Shown one piece after another: positions 1 to 6,849 of a DNA stretch of 8,728 bases; position 1 is the first letter of the stretch; each line of letters starts with the position of its first letter. Source of the DNA: Candidatus Zhuqueibacterota bacterium RBG_16_48_16 (GTDB lineage Bacteria; Zhuqueibacterota; Zhuqueibacteria; Residuimicrobiales; Sediminimicrobiaceae). Made by a program: the position numbers and the translations under genes. The stretch covers positions 4,416 to 13,143 of the forward strand of contig METF01000149.1 in the NCBI GenBank assembly GCA_001771235.1, written 5' to 3'. Under the pieces are notes generated by a model. It had not been told where the DNA came from. It searched no databases and saw nothing but the letters and a program-made list of their open reading frames with translations.

Positions 1-2018
1 TGTGTTTTGGCATCGACCTTTTTGTGCATAAAAGCGCGCCGCTCTTCGGCTGTATATTCCGTAAACCTTTCTTCATAGTCCTGGCGCTCCGCGTAGCTCA
101 AGCCCGCGGGAGGATCCTGCCAATCCTTGTATTTATTTTCCGGGCGAAAGGGATCGTAGATGTTGGGATCGGTAGGATCGGCAGGCACAACATGGTTTGC
201 ATCAAAGTAGTCAAACCGTAATCCCAGGTTCACAATGAGATCAAAGAATTCCATTTTATCCTGAATGTATGCGGACATTTCCCTCGGCTTGCGGGTGTAT
301 CGGTCATGATAAATCGTGGAAATATCGGGGACGGCTGGCGTGAACGGCTCGATGGCATTGCCGTTTTGGTCCGTTTTGGCCTGGAGCGTAAAGTTGTCAA
401 TTTTTATTTCATGCAACCTCACTTCTCCGCCAAGCTTGAGCTGATGTTTCATGGAAAGCTGGCTGACCATGTCGAATTTCCCAACCCAGTAGCCGGTGCT
501 GCGGTAGCCGTGATATAAATCCGTGCCGCCCCTGCGAAAGCTGAACTGCGCCGGAGTGATGAGTGAATCCTGGTGCACATAGCCTTCGGCATTATCAGGA
601 TCGATAAAATATTGATATGACCATTGGCTCACCTGCGCTGTCCGGAGGTCGGCTTGCCCTTGTTCCGTGGCCAAATCGAGCACGCTCACCATGCCCGAAT
701 CGTCTGTCACGGTGACCATCCAATGGGGTGTCCTGGTCGGGTCTTCATAAAGATAGCTCTGGCTTTCAGAGTAAAAACGATTCAGCCGCGCCTCAAAAAA
801 TGTTTGGGGAGAGAGCACCTGGTTCCAGGAAAAAATATGGGTGCTCGAGTTGCCGAATTGCCTGGGAATGGCATAAGGGGTATATTTAAAGTCACGCCGA
901 TTGGTTCTGTCCCGCGTCCAGTCGTTCCAAAAACCGTTATAGCTGAGCTTGACATTCACAAAAGGGCGCCAGGTCAGTTTTCCCTGCAAGCTCAAGCGCT
1001 CGTAGGGATTGAGGGAGACCAGCGAGCTATCACCCGGAAGACTTTGCGGCGTAAACCAGTTTCTTCCGTAGAAAAAACCTTCATCGGAAAAATAGCGGCC
1101 GTTGGCGAAAAAAGAAAGCTTGCCCCTGGTAAAAGGAATCGGTCCGCTCAGGCTCAGCTCGGTATCATAAGAAGGATTGAGCTCTTTGAGAGGATTTTCG
1201 TACTCGGCGTATTCCTGTAGCGAGCCGTCACCAGTCTCGGTCACCTTCACGCTGTTCAGCACTTCGTAAATATCCGAGCCGGACAGATAATCGCCGATAT
1301 AAGCTCTCACCTGTCCCGAATACCTTGGGCCGCCTTCTTTGGTGATGATGTTGACAATGCCGGACATGGCCTGGCCGTATTCGGCATTGAAGGTACCGCT
1401 GACCACTTGCAGCTCTTCGATGGCGGCGTTCTCGACGGTAATGCCCTGGCCGCCGGAAAATACATCCATGGTGGCGACGCCGTCGACCCAATAAGCCACT
1501 TCGCCGGATCGCCCGCCGCGAATATGAATGCCGCCATAGTTGATGACACCTGCCTGAAGCGACAACAGGCCGGTCACACTTTGGGTTGGCAGCAATTCGA
1601 TCTCTTCCGCGGCAACCGAGGTCAGCGACGATGTCATGTCCAGTTGCACCATGGGCCGTTCGGCAACGACTGTCACAGTCTCTTCCGCCTCAAGCACCGT
1701 TGCCTGCAGCTCCGCATCGGCTTTGACCGTCAGATCGATCTTGACCCGGACATTTTCCAGAATGTAATCCCTGTATCCTATCATGGAGATTTTCAGAGTG
1801 TACATGCCAGGGGGGATGTTGAGGATACTGTAATCGCCCGCCAAATCGGCAGCGGCACCCATGTGCGTGCCCTGAATAGTGATATTTGCCCCGGGCAAAG
1901 GCTCACCATTTTCAGCATCCCGAACATGTCCGGAAATTTTGCCGGTCGTCCCCGCATGCGCCAATCCTGCGAGCACAACGAGCACTACCAGGAATCGATG
2001 TGTTACAAGGATTTTCAT
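1..2018 (-). CDS. TonB-dependent outer-membrane receptor with carboxypeptidase-like regulatory domain, 3'-truncated by window edge
   Basis: The reading frame is open from the ATG at 2018 to the window edge (672 codons), and the end of the barrel lies outside. Residues 1-22 form a signal peptide (basic start, hydrophobic run, cleavage after 'GLAHA'). Residues about 26-104 match a carboxypeptidase-like regulatory domain ('GKISGHVRDAENGEPLPGA', later 'GDYSILNIPPGMYTLKI'). Residues about 112-230 are the plug, opening with 'ETVTVVAERP' and closing with 'NAEYGQAMSGIVNIITKEGG' (211-230), a hallmark of TonB-dependent receptors. The rest is rich in aromatic, polar strands typical of the 22-strand barrel. 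By family knowledge it imports a ligand through the outer membrane using TonB-ExbBD energy; the ligand cannot be told from sequence. A Shine-Dalgarno AAGGAGA at 2027-2033, 8 nt upstream, fixes the start. No SusD-like gene lies upstream, and the gene is visibly more GC-rich than the genes behind it. Family assignment is secure; substrate is unknown. Confidence 0.95.
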   Translation of the reverse strand, partial: MKILVTHRFLVVLVVLAGLAHAGTTGKISGHVRDAENGEPLPGANITIQGTHMGAAADLAGDYSILNIPPGMYTLKISMIGYRDYILENVRVKIDLTVKADAELQATVLEAEETVTVVAERPMVQLDMTSSLTSVAAEEIELLPTQSVTGLLSLQAGVINYGGIHIRGGRSGEVAYWVDGVATMDVFSGGQGITVENAAIEELQVVSGTFNAEYGQAMSGIVNIITKEGGPRYSGQVRAYIGDYLSGSDIYEVLNSVKVTETGDGSLQEYAEYENPLKELNPSYDTELSLSGPIPFTRGKLSFFANGRYFSDEGFFYGRNWFTPQSLPGDSSLVSLNPYERLSLQGKLTWRPFVNVKLSYNGFWNDWTRDRTNRRDFKYTPYAIPRQFGNSSTHIFSWNQVLSPQTFFEARLNRFYSESQSYLYEDPTRTPHWMVTVTDDSGMVSVLDLATEQGQADLRTAQVSQWSYQYFIDPDNAEGYVHQDSLITPAQFSFRRGGTDLYHGYRSTGYWVGKFDMVSQLSMKHQLKLGGEVRLHEIKIDNFTLQAKTDQNGNAIEPFTPAVPDISTIYHDRYTRKPREMSAYIQDKMEFFDLIVNLGLRFDYFDANHVVPADPTDPNIYDPFRPENKYKDWQDPPAGLSYAERQDYEERFTEYTAEERRAFMHKKVDAKT

Positions 2019-2045
2019 CTTGTCAGTCTCCTTGATTCATTCAAT

Positions 2046-2059
2046 AATTGTACACAATT
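2046..2059. promoter_or_regulatory. 14-bp palindrome in the receptor leader, possible operator
   Basis: AATTGT and ACAATT are perfect 6-bp inverted arms around a 2-bp AC centre. The site lies 28-41 bp before the receptor ATG and just downstream of the proposed promoter, which would suit a repressor operator. It could also be a chance AT-rich palindrome. No regulator gene is in the window. Confidence 0.3.
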
Positions 2060-2079
2060 TAATACTACTGCGAAAGTTT

Positions 2080-2106
2080 GCTATAGCCGAGAGATTTTGC
2101 AGTCAA
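2080..2106 (-). promoter_or_regulatory. candidate promoter of the TonB-dependent receptor gene
   Basis: Reading the minus strand, TTGACT (2106-2101) resembles a -35 box and TATAGC (2085-2080) a -10 box. The 15-bp spacer is shorter than the usual 17. An alternative is the Bacteroidota-type TAnnTTTG box, seen as TAATTTTG at 2141-2134, with a TTTG 22 bp upstream. The region is AT-rich and lies in the only gap between the receptor and the TPR gene, so a promoter here is plausible, but the exact boxes are a guess. Confidence 0.3.
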
Positions 2107-2139
2107 AATTTTAAAAGACAAAATGATTAAGGACAAAAT
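2102..2139 (-). repeat. three 8-bp direct repeats at 15-bp spacing upstream of the receptor gene
   Basis: On the minus strand ATTTTGTC (2139-2132), ATTTTGTC (2124-2117) and ATTTTGAC (2109-2102) recur with an exact 15-bp period. The last copy overlaps the proposed -35 box. The spacers between copies differ, so this is not a simple tandem repeat. This layout resembles an array of protein-binding half-sites, but AT-rich DNA yields such matches by chance more easily than average DNA. Confidence 0.4.
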
Positions 2140-2175
2140 TATTTCTAACGATATATTTTATTGCAAAACTCTGAT

Positions 2176-4437
2176 TTATTTATCAAGTTCGCGAACGTTC
2201 TTTTCGAGCGGGCGTATTTTTTCATTTCCCGGATCAAGTTGTTTGATTTCATTTAAAACTTTGCGAGCCTTTTTTTCTAATTTATTCTGCACGTAAAGAA
2301 TTGCCAGATTCACTAAAAAGTCGACATCAAATTTGTAACCGGGGTAGGCTCTTTGATAATATATAATCGCTTTGCTGTTGTTCCTGGAAAACAGGATATC
2401 GCCGACGCAACGGTTTGCAAGAGGCGTCTCTTTTATCTCGAGTGAATTCAGAAATTCCGTGAGGGCCTGGTCATAATTACCGGACTTGTATAACCTATAA
2501 GCATTGTCAACCTGGTCTTGAACTTGCGCCGGAATTAAGAAAGCAAAACTCTTTCTATTCTCGGGAAAAGCCGGCTGGTAACCGGGATCCGTTTTTCTTA
2601 TTTCCGCCAGTGTTTCAACCATTTTATTTTCATCTCCCGAATAAAAATATATTTTGTGCATCTTCTTCAATACCTTTTCGCGGGACTGCGGAGTGTTTTC
2701 TAATTCAAGAGCTGTATTCAAGGCATCAATCGCCCCGGCATAATCTTCCATCAGAAAAAGAATCTCGCTTTTATTGTAATAAGCAAAAAATGTTTTCTGT
2801 AATTGCAACGATTGATCAAAAAATTGCAGTGCCAAAAAAAAATCATTGGTATGCATCAGGCAACTGGCCGCTTCGAGATAATCTTTTGCATAGAACGGGG
2901 TGAATTTTATGGCAGCATGATACTCCTTGAAAGCCTTGAAATAATCCCCTCTTGCCTGGTAAAATCTCGCCATTTCTGTATGGATGCCACGAAGATCCGG
3001 ATCGGGGCTTTTCACAAAAGCGAATGCCAGGGAATCGACCTTCGATACAGGTTTATAAGTATCCAGGTAATGGAGGGATGACGAATTATCTAATGGCTGA
3101 AAAGGCCAGTAACTGCGCAGACTGTTTATTTTATGAACGGCAATCAAGCTATCGAGATCGGTGTACGCCCAATTTTTCTTATAATAGTCTGAATTCTTAA
3201 AATGGATCGGCTCGACCTGCTCGCCGATTAGTTTTGAATCGACGATTTCATGATAGAAGGCTTCGGCCATTAAAAAGTACCCATCGATATTGGGATGGAC
3301 GTGTTCGGTTATGAGAGTATTGCCTATGAGCCGGTTTGGCGAAGCTTGCTCAAAATACTCTATCATTTGAACCAACGCAGCATGGTATCGACCGGCCAAA
3401 TCATGGATGATTTCATTTATCTCCTCGGAAGCCCTGAACCTGACGCCATCCAGGTCTTTCGCCAGGTAGTAATTTTCTCTGGCTTTATTAAAATCGCCGT
3501 TTTCGCCAAATTGTTTTGCGACATCGAATATTTCCGAGGCAAGCGGATATGAGTCGGTTGCCACGGAACCAAAAGGCGGCAAATCTCTAATATTGCTCAC
3601 CACTTCACTTATAAACACGGGCACATTCCTTTTTGCCGCTTTTGCTAACAGGCTTTCCATGTTGCTTCTGAACGCTGCGATACCGATGGTGTATACATCG
3701 CTTTTATATGCTATTTCCTTATTATCCACGATTAATTTCATCCGGGTGCCCTTGACAAATTCTTCAGGTTTGTTGCCAGGTAGGAATTTGTGAATTTTAT
3801 TAATTGTATTTCGTAATAATTGATAAACCCTGAAAGATAAGAGATCCAAATGCAGGAAAGTCAATGCCCTTGACCTGTTTGTCTTTTCAATAGAGCCAAT
3901 GCCAAAAGCTCCGTAAAATTCATTATGGCCGGCATAAATGAGAATGGCATCCGGTCGTTCTTTTAGAATTTCATCGATATAGTCCAGCAAGGTATAACTA
4001 TTGATTGCCGTAAGAGCGGTATTGATGACTTTTATATGTTTATCCGGGTAACTGTCCTGCAAACGTTGATGCAGAATTTTTGAAAAAGCCAGGTTTTCTT
4101 CGTAAGGAAAGCCAACTACCGTTGAGCTGCCCATGACAAATATCCTGAAACCATTTTCGGGTTTTTCTTTCCCGAACATATCATGCAGTGGAAGAGGGTG
4201 TCGCAACTTGTTAAAGTATTTTTTGCCGACCTCGGGATTCACAACTTTGTATTCCTCATACCTTTCCCAGGGATGGTCGATAAACAGATTAAGGTCATCA
4301 CCATAATGAATCATGCGCAAAACCAACTCGACTATCAGCAGAATGAATATGGATACGATAACCAGGACAAAACTGAAAATTACTTTTTTGGGTTTAGTAA
4401 GCCTGATTTGCTTTTTCACCTTTTTTTGTTTTGTCAT
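2176..4437 (-). CDS. membrane-anchored SGNH/GDSL-type hydrolase with C-terminal TPR repeats
   Basis: This 753-residue protein begins with a lysine-rich cytoplasmic tail (1-19) and one transmembrane helix (about 20-42), so the rest probably lies in the periplasm. Residues about 97-395 form an SGNH-hydrolase-like domain. Block I reads 'FVMGSSTVVGF' (GSS instead of GDS, likely nucleophile S105), block III 'YAGHNEFYGA' (N172), and block V 'EHVHPN' (E378 and H381, an ExxH in place of DxxH). 'SNIRDLPPF' at 281-289 is, to my recollection, common in SGNH proteins carrying this GHNE block. Residues about 487-740 hold roughly six to seven TPR-like helical pairs, for example 'GDYFKAFKEYHAAIK' and 'SGNYDQALTEFLNSLE'. 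Substrate is unknown; de-esterification or acyl transfer on an envelope glycan is possible by fold only. The start is supported by the membrane segment, but no Shine-Dalgarno precedes it (only 'TTATTAATC'). It could share a transcript with the receptor 157 bp downstream, as I see no terminator between them. Confidence 0.88.
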   Translation of the reverse strand: MTKQKKVKKQIRLTKPKKVIFSFVLVIVSIFILLIVELVLRMIHYGDDLNLFIDHPWERYEEYKVVNPEVGKKYFNKLRHPLPLHDMFGKEKPENGFRIFVMGSSTVVGFPYEENLAFSKILHQRLQDSYPDKHIKVINTALTAINSYTLLDYIDEILKERPDAILIYAGHNEFYGAFGIGSIEKTNRSRALTFLHLDLLSFRVYQLLRNTINKIHKFLPGNKPEEFVKGTRMKLIVDNKEIAYKSDVYTIGIAAFRSNMESLLAKAAKRNVPVFISEVVSNIRDLPPFGSVATDSYPLASEIFDVAKQFGENGDFNKARENYYLAKDLDGVRFRASEEINEIIHDLAGRYHAALVQMIEYFEQASPNRLIGNTLITEHVHPNIDGYFLMAEAFYHEIVDSKLIGEQVEPIHFKNSDYYKKNWAYTDLDSLIAVHKINSLRSYWPFQPLDNSSSLHYLDTYKPVSKVDSLAFAFVKSPDPDLRGIHTEMARFYQARGDYFKAFKEYHAAIKFTPFYAKDYLEAASCLMHTNDFFLALQFFDQSLQLQKTFFAYYNKSEILFLMEDYAGAIDALNTALELENTPQSREKVLKKMHKIYFYSGDENKMVETLAEIRKTDPGYQPAFPENRKSFAFLIPAQVQDQVDNAYRLYKSGNYDQALTEFLNSLEIKETPLANRCVGDILFSRNNSKAIIYYQRAYPGYKFDVDFLVNLAILYVQNKLEKKARKVLNEIKQLDPGNEKIRPLEKNVRELDK

Positions 4438-4490
4438 GATTAATAACGCTACAACGAAAGTTTTACTACTGTAGTCAGAGCTCCTTTATT

Positions 4491-4601
4491 GGACACAGAG
4501 TGCTCCGAGGCGCACAAAGCACACAGAGAGGTAAGAGGTTATACTATTTTATTTATTTAAAACTCTGTGATCTTTGTGGCTTCTTTGTGTTCTCTGTGTC
4601 C
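4491..4601. repeat. imperfect inverted repeat built of CACAGAG/CACAAAG heptamers
   Basis: The left arm (4491-4528) contains GGACACAGAG, CACAAAG and CACAGAG. The right arm (4563-4601) carries the complement of the same three blocks in mirrored order, plus an extra CACAAAG complement at 4583-4589. AGCTC lies just outside each arm (4479-4483 and its mirror near 4603-4607). The arms enclose an AT-rich centre of 34 bp. CACAGAG-type repeats of this look are, to my recollection, dispersed between genes in many environmental bacterial genomes. No protein is encoded. It lies upstream of the SGNH-TPR gene and could fold as a long hairpin in either transcript direction. Confidence 0.6.
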
Positions 4602-4614
4602 TGAGCTTTCTTAC

Positions 4615-4660
4615 ATAGTGAAATGCGTTTGTTTTTCCTAACGCAAAAAAATTTCACTGT
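4615..4660. repeat. interrupted hairpin beside the CACAGAG repeat
   Basis: ATAGTGAAAT (4615-4624) pairs with ATTTCACTGT (4651-4660), with one G-T pair. Inside it GCGTT (4625-4629) pairs with AACGC (4640-4644), leaving a six-A bulge at 4645-4650. The octamer ACTGTAGT occurs at 4468-4475 and again at 4656-4663, bracketing this hairpin and the inverted repeat. The hairpin may be one end of the same dispersed element. No U-run follows, so a terminator role is unlikely. Confidence 0.4.
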
Positions 4661-4760
4661 AGTAATAGTCAATTCCTTGAGATTTGGGGTAACCTGGTCC
4701 ACTGCATAGCAACTGGCCGTTTCCGCTAGACCAACACTCTCTGCTGATGTAAGATTAAAT
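4661..4760. other. intergenic stretch with no recognised feature
   Basis: Between the hairpin and the terminator of the LamG/T9SS gene I see no open frame of note, no tRNA-like fold and no clear promoter. It may hold the 5' control region of the SGNH-TPR transcript, since that gene reads away from here on the minus strand, but no boxes are convincing. Confidence 0.4.
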
Positions 4761-4792
4761 TAATGCCGGAGCAAGTGTTTGCTCCGGCATTA
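4761..4792 (-). terminator. strong hairpin, probable intrinsic terminator of the LamG/T9SS gene
   Basis: A perfect 14-bp stem (arms 4761-4774 and 4779-4792, core ATGCCGGAGCAA) encloses a 4-nt loop. It begins 48 bp after the stop codon of the 4841-5935 gene. On the minus strand it is followed by ATTTAATCTT, a broken U-rich tail, so termination is likely though not textbook. It separates that gene from the SGNH-TPR gene. Confidence 0.7.
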
Positions 4793-4840
4793 TTTGCAAA
4801 AATAACCGGAAATCGTCAATGATCTACCGGAAGACCTTCC

Positions 4841-5935
4841 TTATTTCATCAAAATCATCTTTTTGGTTAATGTACCTGTTTCAGTCCGTAACTGGTAGTA
4901 ATAGACTCCGCTGGTTAAGCCTTGGGCGTCAAAAGTAATGTCGTGCTTACCTGAATCCTGAAACCCATCCACCAGTGTAGCTACTTCTCTGCCTAATACG
5001 TCGAAAACCATCAGTTTTACCTGCTCTCTCTGTTTCAGAGTATAGCTAATCTCTGTCGTCGGATTGAAGGGATTCGGATAATTTTGGGCTAAACCGAATT
5101 CACCTGGAAGCGCACCAGCTTCATTCTTATCAACTGCAGTGAGACCGGCACTCCAGTCCAGATTGTCGAAAAGATAGCTCACTTCTTCATCGGTTAACGC
5201 TTTGTTGAAAATCGCTATCTCATGAATGGTGCCTATCCAGGGTATATCGCCGTATGTACTATGACCAAAGCGGCCGAAGTTTGGGCTGATGTTATAGATG
5301 GCGTTATCTTTACCCGTCGCAGGATCGGATGTCAGCGGAGCGGTACCTATTAATACTCCGTTATGGTACATCACGATTTCAGGGAAATCATTGAGCTCAC
5401 ATACAACGTGATGCAAGTTGCCGTCATTATAATTTCCGGCCGGATCATTCACGCCATCTTCAGTAGTCCAAGGAGCCGTTTGATTACCGCATGAGATCCA
5501 GGTACGCGCCACATTGTCATTCCGGCGAGGTTGGAAGGCGAAACCATCGGAACCAACACCGGCACCGTCTCCATCATTGCCAAAAAACCAAAGTGATTCC
5601 CACTGGCGGTTCGCGGGATCCGGTGTAAACCAGGCGGCAACCGAAACCTCATCGTAAGCAGCTATATCAACAGCAGGACCCGGCACTTCAACCCATGAGT
5701 CTCCCCCAGGACCATCGGCTAATTCTACGGGTAAAAATATGAGATCTCCACCATCAACAAGAACGTTATCCCCGACGGGTGTGCCATCAGCGTCACCGAT
5801 AGCATCGTTAAGCGTCCCATCCTCGAATGTCCATAAGTGAGTTAAATTAGCGGTGCCGGGATTTTGGGCAGCCAGGCTTGCGGCCAGGAGCAGTATCAGT
5901 GCAAACGACAGCAGATAATTCAGTTTTGTAGACAT
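4841..5935 (-). CDS. secreted LamG-like (concanavalin A-fold) protein with T9SS type A sorting domain
   Basis: The 364-residue protein starts with a signal peptide (1-24, ending 'LAAQ'). Residues about 30-258 form a LamG/Laminin_G_3-like jelly roll. Visible blocks are 'LTHLWTFEDGTLNDAIGDAD', 'EVSVAAWFTPD' (96-106), 'LHHVVCELND', 'VMYHNGVLIG' and the closing 'GTIHEIAIFNKALTDEEV', which is typical of these lectin-like domains. A linker leads to the T9SS type A domain (280-364): 'FGLAQNYPNPFNPTTEISYT', then 'DVLGREVATLV', then 'SGVYYYQLRTETGTLTKKMI'. By family knowledge the Sec signal exports it to the periplasm and the C-terminal domain sends it through T9SS to the surface or medium. The LamG fold suggests binding of carbohydrate or surface polymer; no catalytic domain is seen. 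AGAGGAG at 5943-5949, 7 nt upstream, supports the start. A terminator hairpin follows. Confidence 0.92.
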   Translation of the reverse strand: MSTKLNYLLSFALILLLAASLAAQNPGTANLTHLWTFEDGTLNDAIGDADGTPVGDNVLVDGGDLIFLPVELADGPGGDSWVEVPGPAVDIAAYDEVSVAAWFTPDPANRQWESLWFFGNDGDGAGVGSDGFAFQPRRNDNVARTWISCGNQTAPWTTEDGVNDPAGNYNDGNLHHVVCELNDFPEIVMYHNGVLIGTAPLTSDPATGKDNAIYNISPNFGRFGHSTYGDIPWIGTIHEIAIFNKALTDEEVSYLFDNLDWSAGLTAVDKNEAGALPGEFGLAQNYPNPFNPTTEISYTLKQREQVKLMVFDVLGREVATLVDGFQDSGKHDITFDAQGLTSGVYYYQLRTETGTLTKKMILMK

Positions 5936-6220
5936 AATGTTTCTCCTCTAAAAAAGTGAATAGAACAAATTAAAGACCCTCTTCAGAAAAACGACACGTG
6001 GTAAAGTAACTCCTTTTCTTCCTCCTTTGGTTAAGTAAAACGTGAATATTTTTCCCATTTACGGATAAACAAACTTGTTTCCTCACCTCCTTTCGTCGTT
6101 TTGCCTGCTTGCATCAAGTTATGCAAAATTGAATAGGAAAATCCCTATTCTTCTACTACAGGAAATTGATAATATAGTACATCTAACATAAGCCCTTGGT
6201 TACGCAAGATACAACTGATA
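5936..6220 (-). promoter_or_regulatory. AT-rich leader and likely promoter region of the LamG/T9SS gene
   Basis: Between the intron remnant and the LamG start lie several purine-rich minus-strand motifs: AAAGGAGGTGA (6093-6083, a full match to the anti-Shine-Dalgarno region), AAAGGAGG (6028-6021), AAAAGGAG (6017-6010) and the working AGAGGAG (5949-5943). A 36-codon frame (ATG 6058, TAG 5950-5948) ends within the working Shine-Dalgarno, but its ATG is 27 nt from the nearest upstream motif. Inverted repeats are AAACAA/TTGTTT (6067-6080), TTGCAT/ATGCAA (6109-6126) and the hairpin at 6131-6150. No known riboswitch class is recognised. A promoter must lie here or further upstream, because the intron separates the two LamG genes, but no box set is convincing. 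Confidence 0.35.
6131..6150. repeat. 7-bp-stem hairpin in the LamG leader
   Basis: GAATAGG and CCTATTC form a perfect 7-bp inverted repeat around a 6-nt AT-rich loop. No U-run follows in either direction, so it is a weak terminator candidate at best. It lies beyond the last intron-like sequence and is not a domain V hairpin, which would need a 34-nt fold with a GNRA loop and a two-base bulge. Confidence 0.3.
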
Positions 6221-6849
6221 GAAGTTTGGCTCCTTCGCTCTCGGTGAGTTATGTTGTCTTACCGATCTTACCGCTACTATGAACCCATCCGACTCGCTGC
6301 ATACACCTCCGGTAGAACTTCAGCTCTCCGCCTTAAATCTTCCGTTACCGGTTCGGCAATGGAAACCTCACCGGATGTATGAGGGCCTCGACTGTTCCCT
6401 GGTAATCTCTTGTTGACGTGTCGCCGCCTTACACCCCGGAAGACCAGACCTCCCTTTTGCCTACTCTAAGTCAGTCTGTGTCGCCTTCTCCGATGAAATG
6501 GCGGATCGGCATCTCCTCTGTTTCCGCGCTCTCAGGGGTATCTCCGCGCGTTGCACTTCACGAGGCCACTGTCAGCGTTCACCCTTTTAGGTTACAACCC
6601 GTCAACTCGCTAACCGGTCTGCCCTGTACCAGTAGCACTTAGGTCAATGTTGTGGTTACCGTTTGCTCTCCCTTTCGTCTGAGAGTGTCAAAGTACCTCA
6701 ACCTTATGCTACCCACCGATATTGTCTCCGAGGCTTCGCCAGGTAGATCGCTCTACCCGGCGCTCGGATGGTCCCGCTTTGGCGGGATAGGATTTATGGG
6801 GGTTCTTATTTCAAAGAACAAGATTACCAGGGCTTTGCAGCCCGCTCAC
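6221..6849 (-). mobile_element. group II intron remnant: domains I-III kept, reverse transcriptase and domains V/VI missing
   Basis: This non-coding but highly structured block reads on the minus strand from GTGAGC at 6849. GTGAGC is one base off the group II 5' consensus GUGYG. Stems with GNRA-type loops follow: GGGCT-GCAA-AGCCC (6843-6830) and GGTAGA-GCGA-TCTACC (6757-6742), plus TCCCGC-CAAA-GCGGGA (6787-6772). Near the other end 'GCAGCGAGTCGGATGGGTTC' and then 'ATAGTAGCGGTAAG' and 'GAGCGAAGGAGCC' (about 6310-6228) match, from memory, the domain III/IV stretch just before the intron-encoded protein in bacterial group II introns. After about 6221 the sequence turns AT-rich, with no maturase frame and no domain V or VI before the next gene. 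The low-coordinate boundary is approximate. About 630 nt is a normal size for domains I-III. It cannot splice alone. Confidence 0.82.
6727..6768 (-). other. long stem-loop in intron domain I
   Basis: TCCGAG (6727-6732) pairs with CTCGGA (6763-6768), CGCC (6737-6740) with GGCG (6759-6762), and GGTAGA (6742-6747) with TCTACC (6752-6757), capped on the minus strand by the GNRA loop GCGA. Only a four-base bulge and one mismatch interrupt the 16 pairs. Such a preserved fold argues that this is a ribozyme segment and not decayed coding DNA. Confidence 0.75.

Noticed and set aside
624..1220. Long plus-strand open frame of 198 codons
   Set aside because: It is antisense to the TonB receptor, whose minus-strand frame is continuous and has signal peptide, plug and barrel features; the plus-strand product shows no recognisable domain.
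1407..2114. Plus-strand open frame of 235 codons
   Set aside because: It runs opposite to the N-terminal half of the receptor and through its promoter, with low-complexity, unfamiliar composition; it is a shadow of the GC-rich coding strand.
1..4437. SusC/SusD-type polysaccharide utilisation locus
   Set aside because: The receptor has a regulatory domain and plug as SusC does, but no SusD-like lipoprotein or glycoside hydrolase accompanies it; the neighbour is an SGNH-TPR protein.
6070..6093. TTG-initiated short peptide after the perfect Shine-Dalgarno AAAGGAGGTGA
   Set aside because: The spacer to the TTG (6072-6070) is 13 nt and the frame closes after 13 codons, so there is too little support for a gene.
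5936..6220. An intact domain V/VI that would make the intron complete
   Set aside because: I looked for a 34-nt hairpin with AGC or CGC triad, GNRA loop and two-base bulge on the minus strand and found none; the hairpins present are short and AT-rich.
6418..6642. Plus-strand open frames across 6418-6906 as small genes
   Set aside because: They lie opposite the structured intron RNA and the end of the LamG gene, have no ribosome-binding site and no recognisable protein features.
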